This document shows, in pieces, positions 10,328-17,209 of a DNA stretch of 64,000 nt. Source of the DNA: Woeseia sp. (GTDB taxonomy: Bacteria > Pseudomonadota > Gammaproteobacteria > Steroidobacterales > Woeseiaceae). The position numbers were made by a program, and so were the translations under genes. A model generated the notes under the pieces. It was not told where the DNA came from. It saw only the letters and a program-made list of their open reading frames with translations, and searched no databases. The stretch spans positions 62,001 through 126,000 of the forward strand of contig JAJFKW010000001.1 in assembly GCA_021773015.1 (NCBI GenBank). The letters run 5' to 3'. Numbering within the stretch: the stretch's first letter is position 1; each line of letters begins with the position of its first letter.

Positions 10328-11373
10328 GCGATATTCAACACGACAGACTCAGTAGCGCTCCGCAAAAGGATGAAGACAAGGCATTTGATCGAGCGATTCG
10401 CCCGAAGACATTGTCGGATTATGTTGGGCAGTCCAGCGTAAAGCATCAAATGGAAATATTCATTACTGCGGCAAGTCGGCGCAATGATGCCCTAGATCAC
10501 GTACTGATTTTCGGCCCACCAGGTCTTGGCAAAACAACCCTGGCACATATTGTTGCCGGAGAAATGGGCGTCAATATGCGGCAGACATCAGGTCCGGTTT
10601 TGGAGCGACCCGGAGATCTGGCTGCGATCCTAACCAATCTCGAAGAAAACGACGTTCTTTTTGTTGATGAAATTCATCGTCTGAGTCCGGTGGTTGAGGA
10701 AGTGCTTTATCCCGCAATGGAAGACTTCCAACTGGATATTATGATTGGCGAAGGGCCCGCTGCACGTTCAATCAAACTCGATCTACCGCCATTCACGCTG
10801 GTCGGCGCAACAACGCGTGCGGGTCTCTTAACGTCTCCTCTACGCGATCGGTTTGGTATCGTACAGCGCCTGGAGTTCTACACAGAAAGCGAATTGGAAA
10901 CAATTGCAACACGCTCAGCGAATATTCTGAATTTGCCGATGGATTCAGCCGGCGCCCAGCAGATCGCAAGTCGTGCTCGCGGCACGCCGCGTATCGTCAA
11001 TCGATTGCTTCGACGGGTGCGGGACTTTGCTGAGGTCGAGGCCGACGGCAAGGTCACTGAAGCCGTTGCAAAGAGTGCGATGGACTTGCTTGAGGTCGAT
11101 CCCAACGGATTTGACGCAATGGACAGGCGATTGCTGCGAACCATTATAGAGAAATTTGATGGTGGACCCGTGGGCGTAGAAAGTCTTGCGGCGGCGATCG
11201 GCGAGGAGCGCGGCACCATCGAGGATGTTTTGGAACCATACCTTATTCAGCAGGGCTTCATGATGCGCACGGCGCGTGGCCGTGTCGCAACGCGAAACGC
11301 TTATTTGCATTTCGGGCTTGTTCCTCCGACACATGAAGTAGCGCCCGAGTTGCCGCTAGTCGATAATAATTGA
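10324..11373 (+). CDS. ruvB: Holliday junction branch migration helicase RuvB
   Basis: AAA+ motor ATPase that drives branch migration with RuvA. It has 349 residues, the usual length. Walker A is GPPGLGKTT at about 60-68, Walker B is FVDEIHRL near 113, and sensor 1 follows in GATTRAG. The C-terminal winged helix is complete, ending in the [14 protein letters not shown] stretch. The start ATG overlaps the ruvA stop. ybgC begins 10 bp after its stop, linking the repair genes to the tol-pal run on one strand. Confidence 0.97.
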   Translation: MSDIQHDRLSSAPQKDEDKAFDRAIRPKTLSDYVGQSSVKHQMEIFITAASRRNDALDHVLIFGPPGLGKTTLAHIVAGEMGVNMRQTSGPVLERPGDLAAILTNLEENDVLFVDEIHRLSPVVEEVLYPAMEDFQLDIMIGEGPAARSIKLDLPPFTLVGATTRAGLLTSPLRDRFGIVQRLEFYTESELETIATRSANILNLPMDSAGAQQIASRARGTPRIVNRLLRRVRDFAEVEADGKVTEAVAKSAMDLLEVDPNGFDAMDRRLLRTIIEKFDGGPVGVESLAAAIGEERGTIEDVLEPYLIQQGFMMRTARGRVATRNAYLHFGLVPPTHEVAPELPLVDNN

Positions 11374-11383
11374 GCCAAGGCTG

Positions 11384-11803
11384 ATGACGTTTGAATCAAG
11401 CGAAACCCTATTTGCTTGGCCAATTCGTGTTTACTATGAGGACACCGACGCACAAGGTCTGGTTTACTTTGCAAACTACTTCAAGTTCATGGAGCGGGCA
11501 CGAACGGAGTGGATTCGTTCGATGGGCATTGACCAGGGCGACCTATTAAAAAACGAGCGACGTTGTTTCGTCGTCGTCGACACCAGCGCGTCGTTCCTCA
11601 TTCCTGCGAAATTCAATGACGAGATTGTCGCCACAGCACGCATGATCGAGCATACACGTGCGACGTTTCTGATCGAGCAGAACATTTATTGGCAAGATGT
11701 TAAAGGTGAACTTTTGTGCAAGGGATTGACCAAAGCAGCTTACATTGACGCTGATTCGCAAAGGCCATTGCGCTTGCCTAAAGCATTGTTTAAGGAAAAT
11801 TAG
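11384..11803 (+). CDS. ybgC: Tol-Pal-associated acyl-CoA thioesterase YbgC
   Basis: Hotdog-fold thioesterase acting on acyl-CoA or acyl-ACP, encoded first in nearly all tol-pal operons. It has 139 residues. The family motif YYEDTDAQGLVYFANY carries the catalytic Asp. The position that is His in E. coli (VYHASY) is Phe here; other proteobacterial members also show an aromatic residue there, so activity is not excluded. It sits 3 bp before tolQ, and expression is probably joint. Its role in envelope or phospholipid metabolism is known only in outline. Confidence 0.93.
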   Translation: MTFESSETLFAWPIRVYYEDTDAQGLVYFANYFKFMERARTEWIRSMGIDQGDLLKNERRCFVVVDTSASFLIPAKFNDEIVATARMIEHTRATFLIEQNIYWQDVKGELLCKGLTKAAYIDADSQRPLRLPKALFKEN

Positions 11804-11806
11804 AGT

Positions 11807-12511
11807 ATGACTGATTCAAATTCCGAATTATCGATTATCGGACTAGTAATGGACGCGAGCGGCGCAGTGCAAATCGTGATGTTTCTGCTACTGGCGGCGT
11901 CATTTGTGTCTTGGAGCATTATATTTACTAAGCGCCGCCTCATTCGGCGGACACGCGCCGCATGTGATGAATTCGAAACCAATTTTTGGTCGGGTGGTGA
12001 TCTCAATACTTTGTATCGTAGCGCAACTCGAATAAAGGGTGGCAGCGTCGGTATGGCGAGCATTTTTGAATCGGGATTTCGCGAATTCAACCGTATTTCG
12101 CAGCAGGCCAATGCAGTCGAACCGGAAAAAGTGGTCGATGAATGTCGTCGCGCAATGCGCGTTGCGCAAATGCGTGAAGTTGACCGGTTAGAACAAAGTT
12201 TGGAAACGCTCTCAACCATTGCGTCGACGAGTCCCTATGTCGGCTTGTTTGGCACTGTCATCGGCATCATGAATTCATTCTTGGGTCTGGCGGGTGCGCA
12301 GTCGGCAACAATTGCTATGGTGGCACCGGGCATTTCCGAGGCGCTGGTCGCGACCGCGATGGGTCTGTTCGCTGCGATACCCGCACTGATCGCCTACAAC
12401 CGCTACGCCGACAAGGTCGTACGTTTGGAAGTGCGCTACGACGGCTTTATGGAGGAATTTTCCAGCATTCTGCAACGTCATGCGCGAACTCAGGCCAAGG
12501 GAGCCAGCTAG
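11807..12511 (+). CDS. tolQ: Tol-Pal system proton channel subunit TolQ
   Basis: Inner-membrane MotA/TolQ/ExbB family protein. With TolR it forms the proton-driven motor that energises TolA for outer-membrane constriction at division. It has 234 residues, with an N-terminal membrane segment at about 20-40, a large cytoplasmic loop, and two further membrane segments at about 135-160 and 170-195 (PYVGLFGTVIGIMNSF and SEALVATAMGLFAAIPALIAY). These are the conserved pore helices. Its TAG stop shares a base with the tolR GTG start. Confidence 0.96.
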   Translation: MTDSNSELSIIGLVMDASGAVQIVMFLLLAASFVSWSIIFTKRRLIRRTRAACDEFETNFWSGGDLNTLYRSATRIKGGSVGMASIFESGFREFNRISQQANAVEPEKVVDECRRAMRVAQMREVDRLEQSLETLSTIASTSPYVGLFGTVIGIMNSFLGLAGAQSATIAMVAPGISEALVATAMGLFAAIPALIAYNRYADKVVRLEVRYDGFMEEFSSILQRHARTQAKGAS

Positions 12512-12954
12512 TGGCGACGCCGTTACAAAAACGCAAACTCATCGCTGAAATTAATGTTGTGCCGTATATCGATGTGATGCTTGTGCTGTTAATCATTTTT
12601 ATGGTGACCGCACCGTTGTTGACCCAAGGAGTGGCAGTTGAACTACCGCAGGAGAACGCCGCACCGATCGTCGACACTTCAGACAAGCCGCCAATTGTTG
12701 TGAGCGTCGATGTGGCAGGTAATCTATTTATTAACTATGGCGATGACGAAGACAAACCATCCAGCGGCGACGAAATTGCACGGATCGTCCGCTCAATAAT
12801 TACAGCAAGCCCGGGAGTTCAGATACTGGTGGAAGCGGATCGTGCGGTTCCCTACGGTAACGTTGTCGGTGCGATGGTCGTTCTGCAGCGCGCCGGCGCC
12901 AAAAATATTGGTTTTGTAACAGATCCTCTGGATTCCTATCCGGTTCCCGAGTGA
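12511..12954 (+). CDS. tolR: Tol-Pal system protein TolR
   Basis: ExbD/TolR family partner of TolQ. It has 147 residues with one membrane segment at about 19-38 and a periplasmic domain. The proton-conducting Asp is in VPYIDVMLVLLIIFMVTAP, just inside the membrane segment. The GTG start overlaps the last base of the tolQ stop, and its own TGA overlaps the tolA GTG (GTGA), so the three proteins look translationally coupled. A Glu/Asp-rich loop (GDDEDKPSSGDE) in the periplasmic part is longer than in E. coli. Confidence 0.95.
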   Translation: MATPLQKRKLIAEINVVPYIDVMLVLLIIFMVTAPLLTQGVAVELPQENAAPIVDTSDKPPIVVSVDVAGNLFINYGDDEDKPSSGDEIARIVRSIITASPGVQILVEADRAVPYGNVVGAMVVLQRAGAKNIGFVTDPLDSYPVPE

Positions 12955-13796
12955 GTGACGTTTTGATACGCGATAAATACAACATTATTCCAGTGACGAT
13001 GGCGCTGCTATTGCACGGTATTTTTGTGACTGCATTAGTGTTCTCATTCGACTTGTTTGGTCCGGTAAAAGCGCAAACACCACTGGTTATCGAGGCAACA
13101 TTAGTCACGAAGGATGAATTAAAAGCGCCGCCTGTCGTACAAGAACCGGATCCTGAACCGGAATCCGAACCGGAACCACCGCCCGATTTGAGCGAGCAAA
13201 AGCGCGTCGAGGCCGAAGAACAAATGCGCGTTGAGGAGGAAAAGCGCGAGCAACAAAGAGTCCGCGATAAAGAAGCAGCCGAAAAAAAGCGCAAGGAAGA
13301 AGCACTGCGTAAGAAGCAAGACGCGGAAGCAGAAAAAAAACGCAAGGAAGAGGAAGTCGAAAAGCGCCGCGTGGCAGCAGAGAAAAAACGCAAAGAAGAC
13401 GAGGAACGTCAACGAAAAGAAAATGAACGCCTAAGAAAGGAGGCGCTTGACCGCGAAAAAGCGGAAGAGCAGCGTATCGAAATGAAGCGCGAGGCTGACA
13501 GATTGGCGGCGATGAATTCCGGTGAGATGGCGCGCTATCAATTCGCGATACAGCAGAAGATCATGCGCAATTGGATTGCCCCGGCGTCCGCACAACCTGG
13601 AATAGAGTGTGTGGTCTCTGTACGGCAATTACGCGGCGGTGAAGTCGTTTCCGCGCAGGTGGGCCGATGCAACGGTGACGCTGCAGTGAGGCGGTCTATC
13701 GAGGCCGCTGTGTTGAAGGCTTCGCCATTGCCAAGCCCGAAAAACCCAAATCTATTCGATCCAGGCTTGAAAATTGTGTTCAAACCTGAAGAATAG
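12951..13796 (+). CDS. tolA: Tol-Pal system protein TolA
   Basis: Inner-membrane-anchored periplasm-spanning protein that links the TolQR motor to TolB and Pal. It has 281 residues: one membrane segment at about 12-34, a Pro/Glu stretch of EPDPEPESEPEPP type, then a long Lys/Glu/Arg-rich helix at about 80-185 built of KKRKEEE-like repeats, and a C-terminal TolA domain at about 190-281 containing MRNWIAPA and a Cys pair. It is shorter than E. coli TolA (421) because the helical domain is shorter. The GTG start overlaps the tolR stop. The charged repeat makes long false open frames on the opposite strand. Confidence 0.94.
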   Translation: MSDVLIRDKYNIIPVTMALLLHGIFVTALVFSFDLFGPVKAQTPLVIEATLVTKDELKAPPVVQEPDPEPESEPEPPPDLSEQKRVEAEEQMRVEEEKREQQRVRDKEAAEKKRKEEALRKKQDAEAEKKRKEEEVEKRRVAAEKKRKEDEERQRKENERLRKEALDREKAEEQRIEMKREADRLAAMNSGEMARYQFAIQQKIMRNWIAPASAQPGIECVVSVRQLRGGEVVSAQVGRCNGDAAVRRSIEAAVLKASPLPSPKNPNLFDPGLKIVFKPEE

Positions 13797-13808
13797 GGCC
13801 CCTCTGGC

Positions 13809-15140
13809 ATGACTTGGGCAAGATCTATGCGGAATTTGTTCTCACGGCTGACGGCTGTGCTTGGACTCGTGCTTGTATTTGTCACATCGGCAAACGCACA
13901 ACTCGAGATTGAAATCACCCGTGGGGGCGGCTCGCGGGTGCCCGTCGCCGTTGTCCCATTTGGTTGGGAGGGCGCTTCATCCAATGCGCCATTCGACCTA
14001 TCCGACGTAATTGGCGCCGATCTACATCGCAGCGGTCGATTTCGGCCGATATCGGCAGATAATATGCTGCAAAAACCGACCTCTGGCGCGGATGTCGATT
14101 TCGACGACTGGTCGATCCTTGGCGTTGAGGCTTTGGTCATTGGCAGTGTTGCGCAAACTGGCGAAAACGCGTATACGGTGCAATTTCAGTTATTCGATCC
14201 GCTTCGCCGACAGCAACTAATTGGCTATCGAATGCCGGCGAGTCGCGGCACCATGCGCCGTGTGGCACACCGGGCCGCTGACATGATTTATGAGAAATTG
14301 ACCGGCATACCGGGTGTCTTCGGCACCAAGGTAACCTACGTTACGGCCAAGGGAAACGGTAAAAATCGAAGTTTTTCGCTTATCGTCTCGGATATGGACG
14401 GTGAAAATGAGCATGTCATTATGGAGTCTGCGGATCCGATAATGTCGCCGGCCTGGTCGCCCGACAGTCGGCAACTCGCCTATGTATCGTTTGAGGGTAA
14501 TCGCTCGACGATTTATGTGCAGACTCTGCGAACGGGCAATCGATTCAAGATTTCCAGCCGAGCAGGCGTCAATGGGTCTCCCGCGTTTTCCCCGGATGGG
14601 CGAAAGCTCGTTGTCACGTTGGGAGGTGAAGTTGGTAATCTGGATATTTATGTCATTGAAATGGCAAATCGCAGCGCACGGCGCATCACCTCACATACGG
14701 CAATCGATACGGAGGGAACATGGTCCCCGGACGGCCGTAGTATCTATTTCGCCTCGGATCGCAGTGGCGGGCCGCAAATTTACAAAGTCAGTTCTACGGG
14801 CGGCGGCGCACCAGAGCGTGTAACCTTCGAGGGCAGCTACAATGCAAGGCCGCGGTTTTCTGCGGATGGAAAAAAGCTAGCGATGGTGCATCTTGATAGA
14901 GGGAACTATCGTGTCGCGGTATTCGATTTAGCATCTAGCGAATTGTTGGTGCTGTCGGCTGGGAGCCAAGACGAGTCCCCCAGTTTCGCGCCGAATAGTG
15001 ACTCGTTGATTTATGCCACACGCCAAGGCAGAAACGGCGTGTTGGAAACGGTGTCAGCGGATGGGCTCATCCGGCAACGTTTAGGATCGTCCGGTGGAGA
15101 TGTGCGTGAGCCAGTTTGGTCACCATTTCCCCGCTATTAG
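13809..15140 (+). CDS. tolB: Tol-Pal system beta-propeller protein TolB
   Basis: Periplasmic protein with an N-terminal domain that contacts TolA and a six-bladed propeller that binds Pal. It has 443 residues and a signal peptide ending SANA|Q. The N-terminal domain covers about 38-170. The propeller then shows repeated WSPDSRQLAYVS, FSPDGRKLVV, WSPDGRSIYFASD and FSADGKKLAMV blades. The start is ATG at 13809, or ATG at 13827 with a shorter signal region. It lies 12 bp after tolA and 92 bp before pal. Confidence 0.96.
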   Translation: MTWARSMRNLFSRLTAVLGLVLVFVTSANAQLEIEITRGGGSRVPVAVVPFGWEGASSNAPFDLSDVIGADLHRSGRFRPISADNMLQKPTSGADVDFDDWSILGVEALVIGSVAQTGENAYTVQFQLFDPLRRQQLIGYRMPASRGTMRRVAHRAADMIYEKLTGIPGVFGTKVTYVTAKGNGKNRSFSLIVSDMDGENEHVIMESADPIMSPAWSPDSRQLAYVSFEGNRSTIYVQTLRTGNRFKISSRAGVNGSPAFSPDGRKLVVTLGGEVGNLDIYVIEMANRSARRITSHTAIDTEGTWSPDGRSIYFASDRSGGPQIYKVSSTGGGAPERVTFEGSYNARPRFSADGKKLAMVHLDRGNYRVAVFDLASSELLVLSAGSQDESPSFAPNSDSLIYATRQGRNGVLETVSADGLIRQRLGSSGGDVREPVWSPFPRY

Positions 15141-15232
15141 AAACTACATTACTTTATTTAAATAATATGTTGATTGTAAAGGTTTATTGACTCTTCGCCC
15201 TTAACTCAACATGCAACGGAAAGGACATTACG

Positions 15233-15760
15233 ATGACAAAACTTAAACTGCTGACGATCGCGATTTTCGCTATCAGCCTTGGTGCATGCGCAAGCCAGAA
15301 TATCCCGGATCCCGAGCCCGATGGCTCCAGTGCCGGCAATGGCGGCGAGTTTGGCAACACCGACGGCTTCGATGATGGGACCTTCGGCGAACCGGAAGAA
15401 ATCCCATTCGACAGCGACGACGGCGAACTCGCAATGGTGATCTACTTCGATTTCGACCAATCTGAAATTCGCCCCGAAGATCAGGCGACGCTGGAAGGGC
15501 ATGCCAATCGCATGGCGAACAACGGTAGTGATTCGGTTCGTTTGGAAGGTCATGCTGACGAGCGCGGCTCGCGCGAATATAATATCGGCCTTGGCGAGCG
15601 CAGATCACAAGCCGTTCGCCGCCTGCTTATGATCCAGGGTGCGTCTGCTGGACAGATTTCGACCGTCAGTTTCGGCGAAGAACGTCCCGTCGCATTTGGC
15701 AGCGATGAAATATCCTATGCACAAAATCGCCGGGTTGAAATTCGCTATACCGGCAACTGA
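15233..15760 (+). CDS. pal: Peptidoglycan-associated lipoprotein Pal
   Basis: Outer-membrane lipoprotein that binds peptidoglycan and TolB. It has 175 residues. The lipobox is LGAC with Cys19 as the lipid-bearing residue. An acidic, Gly-rich linker (about 22-65) is more acidic than in enterics. The OmpA-like domain covers about 70-175, with the peptidoglycan-binding region GHADERGSREYNIGLGERR. An AAAGGA ribosome site lies about 8 nt before the ATG. The 92 bp AT-rich gap after tolB may carry an extra promoter, but I see no convincing boxes. Confidence 0.97.
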   Translation: MTKLKLLTIAIFAISLGACASQNIPDPEPDGSSAGNGGEFGNTDGFDDGTFGEPEEIPFDSDDGELAMVIYFDFDQSEIRPEDQATLEGHANRMANNGSDSVRLEGHADERGSREYNIGLGERRSQAVRRLLMIQGASAGQISTVSFGEERPVAFGSDEISYAQNRRVEIRYTGN

Positions 15761-15771
15761 GAGACGACTCT

Positions 15772-16554
15772 GTGAAGATCGCGAAGCGAATCTGCGGATT
15801 GCTAATTTTAGCCAGTGCGACGACGGCATGTACGTTGACACCGCCGTCTGAAGACCCCGTGCTCATTCAATTAAACGACATCGACCGCCGCCTTGCTGCG
15901 GTTGAGCGTGTGCTGGCGAATGGAAGTCTCGTCGACCTGACGGTGCAAGTGGACAGCTTGCAACGGGAAGCGGCGCAAATCCGTGGTCGCACCGACACCC
16001 TTGAACACGACGCCGCTACCACCGCGAGCAGGCAGCGCGATCTTTATGTGGACCTGGATGAACGCATTCGCCTGCTAGAGGAAAGAATGCAGGGTGCGGA
16101 TTCTGGTAGCGTTACCAATGTGCTCGATGGCGGCTCCCTTGCGCCCGGTCAGTTGCCAGTGCCTGGCGGTTCCGATCAAGACAATTATCGGGCAGCATTC
16201 GAATTGTTGAAAGAACAGCGCTACGAACCCGCGGCATTGGCATTCCAGCAATTTCTGATCAGCTTTCCGGATAGCCAACTAGCAGATAATGCCCAGTATT
16301 GGCTGGCGGAATCCTATTACGTAACCGACCGCTTCAAAGAGGCCTTGCAAGAATTTGAGGTGGTCATTACGCAGTATCCTGAATCGCGCAAGGTTCCGGA
16401 TGCGTTGCTAAAAACCGGCTATTGCAATTACGAGTTACAGCAATGGAACGACGCGCGCGCGGCGTTGCTTCGCGTCCAAGCAGAGTATGCGGACACGACT
16501 GCGGCTCGGCTCGCTGATCAGCGCCTCAATCGGATGCGCGAAGAGGGCAATTAG
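15772..16554 (+). CDS. cpoB: Cell division coordinator CpoB (YbgF)
   Basis: Periplasmic protein that coordinates Tol-Pal function with peptidoglycan synthesis at the septum. It has 260 residues from a GTG start. An N-terminal export signal is followed by a coiled-coil trimerisation segment (about 28-110) and a C-terminal TPR domain (about 140-258) with repeats such as AAFELLKEQRYEPAALAF and AQYWLAESYYVTDRF. The signal reads LLILASATTAC with Cys20, which resembles a lipobox although Thr at -3 is unusual. E. coli CpoB has a soluble-protein signal instead. It ends the tol-pal run, 11 bp after pal. Confidence 0.93.
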   Translation: MKIAKRICGLLILASATTACTLTPPSEDPVLIQLNDIDRRLAAVERVLANGSLVDLTVQVDSLQREAAQIRGRTDTLEHDAATTASRQRDLYVDLDERIRLLEERMQGADSGSVTNVLDGGSLAPGQLPVPGGSDQDNYRAAFELLKEQRYEPAALAFQQFLISFPDSQLADNAQYWLAESYYVTDRFKEALQEFEVVITQYPESRKVPDALLKTGYCNYELQQWNDARAALLRVQAEYADTTAARLADQRLNRMREEGN

Positions 16555-16658
16555 CGCGTTCGAAACTGTGCAGATGCTTGTCATTTATGGCGGGTTCTGT
16601 ATCATCCCGCCGGCGTCCGGCTGGCGAGAAAATGCTGCGATATTTTCTGAGAGTAGTT

Positions 16659-16686
16659 TTGACGCTGATATCAACAATAATATCAA
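16659..16686 (+). promoter_or_regulatory. Candidate sigma70 promoter for tRNA-Lys
   Basis: TTGACG at 16659-16664 and TATCAA at 16681-16686, with a 16 bp spacer in an AT-rich block. It would start transcription about 40 bp before the tRNA. The -35 box is 5 of 6 and the -10 box 4 of 6 to consensus. The call rests on pattern only. Confidence 0.4.
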
Positions 16687-16731
16687 CGAAAATATCTACA
16701 ATAGTATCCAGTTAGCCAAACATCGTTTATG

Positions 16732-16806
16732 GGGGCGTTAGCTCAGAGGTAGAGCATTCGGCTTTTAACCGACTGGTCGTAGGTTCGATCCCTACACGCC
16801 CCACCA
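16732..16806 (+). tRNA. tRNA-Lys (anticodon TTT)
   Basis: A 75 nt cloverleaf with acceptor GGGGCGT pairing with ACGCCCC, D-arm GCTC/GAGC, anticodon loop CTTTTAA (anticodon TTT), T-arm TAGG-TTCGATC-CCTA and an encoded CCA. The outer pair of the anticodon stem (T27-C43) is mismatched; the other four pairs are sound. A strong hairpin terminator starts 7 nt after the CCA. The 3' part of the gene is repeated 253 bp downstream. The organism may have other tRNA-Lys genes outside the window. Confidence 0.96.
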
Positions 16807-16860
16807 ACACCAAAGACCACCCCGAGGGTGGTCTTGTCGTTTGCGGAACGGCGGGATCGC
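16784..16860 (+). repeat. Direct repeat, copy 1: tRNA-Lys 3' end plus terminator (possible attachment site)
   Basis: This 77 bp segment matches 17037-17113 at 75 positions, the first 63 without a mismatch. It begins in the T-loop of tRNA-Lys (TTCGATCC), runs through the CCA end and covers the downstream terminator hairpin. A duplicated tRNA 3' end is what site-specific integration into a tRNA gene leaves behind. This copy sits in the intact tRNA. Confidence 0.85.
16813..16835 (+). terminator. Rho-independent-type terminator after tRNA-Lys
   Basis: A perfect 10 bp stem, AAGACCACCC pairing with GGGTGGTCTT, encloses a CGA loop, followed by GTCGTTT. The T tail is broken, but stem strength and position just after the tRNA make it a credible terminator. 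Confidence 0.75.
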
Positions 16861-17036
16861 GTGCCGATGCACAACTGTCGTCGTCTCTAGACTGACCCTG
16901 CGTACTGAAGATCCATCCCAGTCCGTCCAGGTAGTCGAACAAGGCGGGAGGGATCTACACGGACTGACGTTTACTGCACTAAAGATCAATCCGCACCGAC
17001 TGATAGGGTTCAAATATCATCGAGGGCGGATTGGGA

Positions 17037-17113
17037 TTCGATCCCTACACGCCCCACCAACACCAAAGACCACCCCGAGGGTGGTCTTGTCGTTTGCGGG
17101 ACGGTGGGATCGC
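17037..17113 (+). repeat. Direct repeat, copy 2: orphan tRNA-Lys 3' end plus terminator
   Basis: Second copy of 16784-16860. It holds only the last part of the tRNA (T-loop, acceptor 3' strand, CCA) and then the terminator, with no 5' tRNA half upstream, so it cannot make a tRNA. Two substitutions occur in its last 14 bases. This fits the distal attachment site of a lost or nearly lost element. A decayed tandem tRNA copy is the alternative. Confidence 0.85.
17066..17088 (+). terminator. Duplicated terminator hairpin upstream of thrA
   Basis: An exact copy of the 10 bp stem and CGA loop found after tRNA-Lys, 253 bp further on. It would still stop any transcript coming from the tRNA side and so insulate thrA. 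Confidence 0.7.
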
Positions 17114-17209
17114 TTTCCTTGCCGTGACTAGCCTCCGCAAAAAAGACACGACGCGGGAAGGATCTGCCGCTATTATTAGCCGCTTTGTGTGTACCGGAAC
17201 TCTAAGAGC

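Larger units (their letters stand above)
16861..17209. other. Non-coding stretch between tRNA-Lys repeats and thrA
   Basis: No gene is supported here. Positions 16861-17036, between the two repeats, hold an 8 bp inverted repeat (CAGTCCGT at 16919-16926, ACGGACTG at 16959-16966) and no coding frame with a family match. From 17037 comes the second repeat copy, including a second terminator. The remaining 96 bp to thrA should hold the thr promoter. I see no leader peptide rich in Thr or Ile codons and no attenuator of the E. coli thrL kind. Confidence 0.6.

Noticed and set aside
11384-11803. YbgC with Phe in place of the usual active-site-region His as evidence of inactivation
   Set aside because: As I recall, other proteobacterial YbgC proteins also have an aromatic residue there, and the catalytic Asp is present, so this is ordinary variation.
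12800-13412. Long minus-strand frames rich in Phe, Ser and Arg opposite tolA
   Set aside because: They are reverse readings of the Lys/Glu-rich TolA helix and show biased low-complexity composition only.
16727-16942. Minus-strand open frame across tRNA-Lys, translating to a VGIEPTTSRLKAE-like peptide
   Set aside because: This is the well-known false protein produced by reading tRNA genes backwards. The tRNA explains the sequence.
17114-17209. A thrL-like attenuator before thrA
   Set aside because: No short frame rich in Thr or Ile codons and no alternative hairpins were found. The only hairpin is the copied tRNA terminator.
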